From: Sycon ciliatum
Taxonomy: Eukaryota; Porifera; Calcarea; Leucosolenida; Sycettidae
NCBI RefSeq assembly: GCF_964019385.1
Contig: NC_088643.1
Location: 75,635,096 to 75,699,095 of the forward strand
DNA length: 64,000 nt
Direction of reading: 5' to 3'
A program made the position numbers and the translations under genes. Below the pieces are notes generated by a model. The model was not told the origin of the DNA. It did no database searches and saw only the letters and a list, made by a program, of their open reading frames with translations. Position 1 is the stretch's first letter. Each line of letters opens with the position of its first letter. Below, piece by piece: positions 58,762-64,000 of this stretch.

Positions 58762-60418
58762 TGAGCCGCAGCCAGCAAAAATGGTACTGTGGGGTGAATT
58801 TTGGAAAACGGTTTTTTTGCTCCAAAACACTTCTTCATATGTGAATTATCATTCCTGATAGTTTGAACGTATTCTAAGGTGCTGGGGATGGTTAAATACC
58901 ACTATATGTACAAGGGTGTCCAGATTGGCAATTGCTGTCAGCTTACTTCTGCATTATAGTTAGTTATAAGTCCTCTGCCATGCCCTCGGCCTCTTCTTGG
59001 CCTGTGGCATTGCTCCTGGCGAGTGTGCTGAGGTAGCTCAAGCTGTTGGGCGAAGTCGAAAGTGATGTGGGTAGAAGATGCCTGTGTATCTGTATCCGTT
59101 GTTTGGCTTAGCTCACCCGTGGCATCACTAATTGATTTGTTGTAGTACTGCCGTTCATCATCAGCCTCCTGCATGTGAGCTGAAAGTTGCTCCATGGCCA
59201 GGCGGTTGGTCTCCTCTGTCTTTGCATGCCTGACATTCTCACGCAGCCGCTCACAGCGTGCGCAAACATCAGATCTCTGCTTCATGATGCATATATCTGG
59301 AGTAAGCTTTCCAAAGCCATTTGAACGTGGTCAGACTAATAGGATGCGCACCTTCAGAATCACAGTATAGGCAATGGATTTCTTTCTTTGTACAACTAGC
59401 AGGAAGATATGTGGGCGCCTTTGCTGCGCGTCCCCTGGGTGCTGCTGGTTGTGGCATTCCATAACGAGATGCATAGTTTTTGATAAACTGCACAACATTG
59501 TTAGCCACTGCAATAGGTAAGATGTTGGGCGGGGGTTTGCCCTTACTCTTGCTGCTCGGTGGCGTTGTAAGTAGATGTTCAGCGTCTTCTTGTAATTTAC
59601 GTAGTAGAGTATGCGACAATCCAGGTGCATCTTGGAACACTTCACGGCAGACGACAACACCAAGCATTGCATATGTGAACGAAAATTTGCAAGAACTTGC
59701 AGATGCAGCTCCAGCGCTGGGGCTAGATATTTTCATTATCGTTGCAAGTTCGCCCAGCACGTACCGCTTCAGCTCACTCCTCTTCATTGCTCTCAAGTTA
59801 CATACCAGTTCCTCGAGCTGGTCCGGAGGTAGCTTGGTCCAATGATTCACTTTGCATTTGGAACCGATGTAAAGTGCGTCGCGTATCATCGCCGCTGCCG
59901 CTCCACTTGCTGCACTCGTTCCATCGCTAGTGGTATCCTCTGCATCGCTGAAATACTCGTCATCGCTGCTCTGCGACTCCAGCGGTAAACAGGTCCGCTT
60001 TTCTGCAGGTGTGTCCGAATCTGAGTTGTCTGAGCCAGACAATTCGGCGATGTATCACTGCTGTTTAGGCCGTAAAAACGTTCGTCATGTTCCCGTAGCG
60101 CAGCGAGGTCGTCAACGCTCGCACTGCAAATTTCTAGGCTTCGTCTTCTACTCGTGCATGCCATGACACTCTGTGGCTTCTCTACTTTCAGTACGCGTCT
60201 TGCATGCACTCACACTTGTTGAAAGATGAAGTTGCGCCACTTGATACCTTGTCAAGATGAAAACAAATAATCTTGAAGCGATCCTCATCAAGGAGACAAC
60301 TCGTAAAAAGTACAAAATCACCTCAACTCAAAAAGTTTTTTCAATTCCGAACTTCAAACTCCCATTCTGAACAATTTCCGTAATTTTCTATAGTACCTTT
60401 TTTGCTGGCCGCGGCTCA
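58762..60418 (-). mobile_element. TIR-bounded DNA element encoding an orphan protein remnant
   Basis: The ends are inverted repeats of about 29 bp: TGAGCCGCAGCCAGCAAAAA at 58762 and, on the other strand from 60418, TGAGCCGCGGCCAGCAAAAA, followed by WGGTACTRT. A minus-strand gene fills the interior. I could not fix a target duplication. The 1657-bp size suggests internal deletion of a longer element. Confidence 0.65.
58938..60042 (-). pseudogene. Orphan transposon-type protein, N-terminal part, frameshifted
   Basis: The minus-strand frame from 60042 gives 257 residues: an acidic Ser/Asp-rich start; KFSFTYAMLGVVVCREVF (151-168 region); then NILPIAVANNVVQFIKNYA and Lys/Arg-rich linkers. Near 59285 the frame shifts. 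A second frame continues with a cysteine pair (DVCARC), a helical region with HMQEADDERQYYN, and THITFDFAQQLELP. These motifs recall a large, unnamed protein family of cnidarians and other invertebrates (CR..F, VV.FI.NYA, C..C, H.SFDFAQQ) that I know only as uncharacterised. The family's C-terminal half is missing. The pairing with terminal repeats suggests it is a transposase or its partner. Confidence 0.6.
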
Positions 60419-61227
60419 ATTATTCTGATTTTGTTCTAGAATGTAGCATGTGAGAATACCATTTTAATACATTATGCCATAATATCATCAAAGGCAAACA
60501 TTTGGAGTTGAAACGAGGGATTCTAAGTAAAAAAACATAGTTTATCATTGTTGATGAAGATGATAAACGAAGGTGCTCATAATTTATGTCAAAATCACCG
60601 GCATTGCAAGAAGCAAGTGTTGAAAAAGTCTATACACTGATGGCGTTGTGTCTGAGTAGAAAACAATCTTCATCTTTCGCGTTGAGTCGGTGTGGAATCG
60701 CAACTTACAGGAAGAACTGGTATCTGCGCATGGAGTAGATAAGAACACATGCATAAAACACTGGTGTAGATGCCTGATGCAAACATGACAAAACTATTCG
60801 CAACACCACCCTTCATCAGCCAAAACATTCTCATCATGTGAGTGATTTATCATCCTAGAAAGGTATTTAAAAGAACTGAAATAAATATCCTATGAATCAC
60901 TGACATCAGGATCAGAACATAAAATAAACTAGAGATATGTTTAGGGTAGTTTTCAGAAGCAGGTTTGCACTTGGGTTTTAAAAATCAACAATATTAAAAT
61001 TACACTCAGCAGTGCTTTCCAAGACACTTACCAGTTCATACTGGTCCACAAACTTACAGTATCCAAGGCCACTTACCTCATCCACATGCACCTAAATTGA
61101 TCATAAATCAATGGACCAATAATTATTGATTAGCAGATACACATATAACAAATTACAACAGAAGAGGCTGTACTCACCGGACAGGCGTCAGCAACATAGC
61201 CAAACCAATCACCACCAGGAAGACAAT
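60419..61227. other. AT-rich stretch with possible minus-strand splice sites
   Basis: There is no long ORF. On the minus strand, donor-like GTAAGT/GTGAGT sites occur near 61178, 61080 and 61033, with a TTTAG acceptor near 61096. A 60-nt open segment (61035-61095 region) lies between two of them. These could be 3' exons of the minus-strand gene that ends its main frame at 61228. Confidence 0.35.
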
Positions 61228-63593
61228 CTAGTTGTCCTCGTCCGACGAGCACGCATGGGCACAGCTGACAGACACCAAACTCCACATTTCCCGGACGATG
61301 GACAGGACATCGGCTTGCAAGGTCGCCTTGGCCATCCTGTCATTGAGGCCGCCCGCCAATGACTGCTCGGGTAGAGACTGCAGCATCCGCTGGAATTCTG
61401 CCTTGAGAGATGAGACAGAGCGGCGTGCATCTCCAGACGACTTCTCCCTTTCTTCAACGGTCACAAAGTGCATTGCTGCCGTCGCACGAGCTGTCGTGGA
61501 TTTGCCGTCTGCAAAGGTGCAGCACATCTTCCGCCGGCGCCGTTTCCCCTCAGCGGTGAGTTCCATAGCAGCACTGTCCATTACAAACTCAGTAAACATG
61601 GACTCCAGTGGACCCTGGAAGGCCAAGCAGTCATCAGGGCACAAGAACTGGCGCACACGGGATCGCCAGACCACGAGATCCTTGGTGTAAGCTGGCCGTG
61701 GCTTGGGGGCTGATTTGGGGTCAGTCAACCCCAATGTACAAAACACCTTGCCACGCAGCTTCACTAACTGGTTGTAGTTGCGGACTACACGGCGCCACAT
61801 GTTGGAGTCCCTCTCCCCCGAGATCCAGGCCTTAATGTTGGCATTTAGCTCTTCCACAATAGCGTCCAGGGCTTGGTGGGAGTCGCCTCTGCCCGATCGT
61901 GACAAGAACATTATGCTTGTCAAGTTCACATCTCAGATCTTCAGGCATGGCAAGTCGCTGCTGCTCCTCAAACATGTCGATGAGTTGGTAGGTGGTGTGG
62001 TTACGTGCATACAGCAGCGGGCTGATGGTCCTGCGTGCTGCCAGGAACAAAGGGACATCGCAGTGGCGTGCACCACGGCGGAGCATAAACAGGGTGAAGC
62101 AGTATGTCGTCACCAGTTCCAAGAGCCAAGAGAACACCTTGTTCTTCTCGAACTTCTTGGCCCACTCAAAGAAACCTTCTGCAGTGGGGGCACAATCACT
62201 TACACACGACACAACATAGGGGCGTAGCAGCTCATCCATGCATCCATCTGTGAAGCGACTAAGTTCATCATAAGTGCGGTGGTGGTCCTTGGCCTTGTGG
62301 GCCCAGTCCAGCTGACGCGGCGAAGTGTAGCCTTGACTGAAACAAAACTCTTTGTACACAAAAGGCCAAAGAGTCTTGACAATGGCCTGGATTAAGTTCA
62401 TCTCCCAGTGAAGGCCTCCACTTTGCGACACAACCCAGTCGAACTCACCTGCAGGGATGCTACCCGGCACATTCAAATCCCCACTCGCTACCCTGCCCTG
62501 TACATGAGTGCTTACACGGCTGCGCAATGATGCTAGGCTGCCAGACACATTCAAAGAGTGCTGCCTACAGTAGCCCACCAACGACTCGCATGCTCATGCT
62601 ACCTACATCTAAAATGCCCGCGGCATGGTACGCTGCTTTCCTGGCCTCGTCTCTACTTTGTGCAATGACAGTACGCATCAGTGAATACGGAAGGCCATCA
62701 CAGACAATGGTAAGCCACTCTCTACAGCCCTGCTCACCAACACATTGCTTCACACCTGCACTTGTCCCAATTTCCCTCAGGAGAACACGCACTGCCTCAT
62801 GTGAATTGGGGTTCACAAAGACAGGCTCGAGCAATCCTACATTTGCCGGAGGGACAGGAGGAGAATCTAACTGCACTGAGCATGTTGCCCTAACCCGCCC
62901 TACACTAACCCCGCCACTGTCTGCTACATTGCGATACACAAAGTGCGATCCTGCACCCACTGCCGGGGAAGACGGAAGACAGAGAACTTCAGTGGACACT
63001 CGAGAAAGACCGGCTGCTTCTGCGATAGCAGCCCTGATGTTTGTGACAGCACACTCCGAATTGCTACATTTTACATTTATTTTCTTGTGCTGCTGTTGAC
63101 ACCCAGGGCAAACTAAGAAAGATCTGCTAGCTTCCTCCTCCTGTCGGAATCTTACTCCTGGGTCACAACCATTGTTGTGCTCTATTGCCAGACCAGCTAT
63201 TCTGTTTCCAACATAGCTGGCCAAATAGCTGTGCATTGGCGATGCTGGAGAGGTCGGAGCAGGGCAACGGAGTGCTTCTAAAAGCTGTTCCTCACTCGGA
63301 AAGGACCAGTACCGCATGTGATAGTTTTCTACGGATTGCAGGTCCTGTGCCGGTTGCAACGCGTAAACCACATTCGTCAAAATCTCGTAAGTTGACCGAT
63401 TCGCACCCCGTGATAAATACGAGCGCATTTGCCGCTGCTCATTGTCAAACCCCACTGTAACAAAGCCCCTTGGCACTTTAACAGGCTCACCTCCTAGATT
63501 GCCAAGCCAATCTTTCAGCAGGGCATAGCTACTCCCTGGACCCAAGTGGCCAATCATGTCCACATCAGTTTTACTTTGGGTGATGGCGTACAC
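61228..63593 (-). pseudogene. Orphan multi-ORF protein, probably mobile-element encoded
   Basis: Three minus-strand frames overlap head to tail: 63593-62565 (342 codons), 62581-61832 (249) and 61929-61228 (233). They appear to be one protein broken by frameshifts or unrecognised introns near 62570 and 61900. Part 1 has a cysteine cluster (CPGCQQQHKK and CSNSEC, near 63050-63110) and LTIVCDGLPYSLM (near 62690). Part 2 has GLHWEMNLIQAIVKTLW and DHHRTYDELSRF. Part 3 is helical and basic (NYNQLVKLRGKVF, GKRRRRKM). Together these resemble another uncharacterised family common in cnidarian and sponge genomes and probably transposon-borne. An RNase H-like fold is possible from the isolated acidic motifs but unproven. 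Confidence 0.5.
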
Positions 63594-63755
63594 GACCGAG
63601 TGCCTGAAACACCATGTGGAATTGGAAGCAATAGTTCAGGTTCCTAGCAGCGTAAACCGATTCGATAGCTTCCTGTTAGCGCATGCAACGTTTTGCTGCC
63701 CCTGCGGATAACTGCACTGAAAGTGGCGCTGTCATGCCACACACAAAAGCCTCTA

Positions 63756-63998
63756 CTACGGGATTATAGGAGCGGGAAGTGATGCGCCCAGCGATGACTC
63801 CACTTTCCTACTCTCCTTTGAGTGGCTAATGGCGTCTAGAGTTTCCGCAAACAGAAACTTATTCTCTATCTTACATATCTCATTAACTACCTTTACCCTA
63901 CCCTGCTCTGTCGCAAGAAGCTCATCTAAAAATTCCCTTGACGTCAGCAACACGTTCTCTTCCCGCAACTCCTCAACCTCCCTCTGCAACTTCTCCAC
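63756..63998 (-). CDS. Partial coiled-coil ORF at window edge
   Basis: The minus-strand frame is open to the end of the window and stops at 63756. The visible part starts EKLQREVEELREENVLL, a heptad pattern typical of a coiled coil. No ATG is visible at the edge, so it continues beyond the window. It may be the N-terminal part or first exon of the orphan protein that follows at 63593. Confidence 0.4.
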   Translation of the reverse strand: MEKLQREVEELREENVLLTSREFLDELLATEQGRVKVVNEICKIENKFLFAETLDAISHSKESRKVESSLGASLPAPIIP

Positions 63999-64000
63999 TA

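Overview
The window is eukaryotic and almost certainly from an invertebrate animal. It has spliced genes with GT-AG introns, a Rho GTPase-activating protein of the ARHGAP11 type, an animal-style MADS-box gene, and a dense, diverse transposon load (BEL/Pao, Ty3/Gypsy, tyrosine-recombinase retroelements, Tc1-like, Harbinger-like and hAT-like elements) with many microsatellites. I cannot name the species. A marine, possibly early-branching invertebrate fits, but this is inference. I found no bacterial operons, rRNA, convincing tRNA gene or CRISPR.

Layout. 1-7.3 kb: a CpG-containing promoter (505-547) and a six-exon + strand RhoGAP gene (873-7255) with a TIR-bounded element in one intron. 7.3-17.6 kb: no recognisable host gene, but several MITE-like elements, including a Tc1-like copy (8852-11379) that carries two younger insertions. 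18.1-20.9 kb: a Ty3/Gypsy element with an intact 5-bp target duplication but an inverted gag-protease-RT half. 21.9-29.8 kb: a decayed Ngaro/DIRS-like retroelement with split direct repeats, interrupted by a non-autonomous LTR element (24398-26910). 29.9-31.4 kb: fold-back elements and a CA microsatellite.

32.2-58.0 kb: exons of one unrecognised alpha-helical host gene on the + strand. Its introns hold a BEL/Pao element (35372-47048), which is itself split by a Gypsy-like element (37066-41550), and a second BEL/Pao element (51568-57247). LTR pairs are equal in length and looked identical where I compared them, so these insertions appear recent. 58.2-58.7 kb: a small, divergent SRF-like MADS-box gene. 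58.8-64 kb: minus-strand coding remnants of two orphan protein families, the first bounded by terminal inverted repeats and so apparently a DNA transposon.

The host genes look unrelated in function. The main story is insertion history: nesting order, target duplications, the exact lesions that disabled each element, and host exons kept apart by inserted DNA. All coordinates and splice junctions were read by eye. Family assignments rest on motifs, not database searches.
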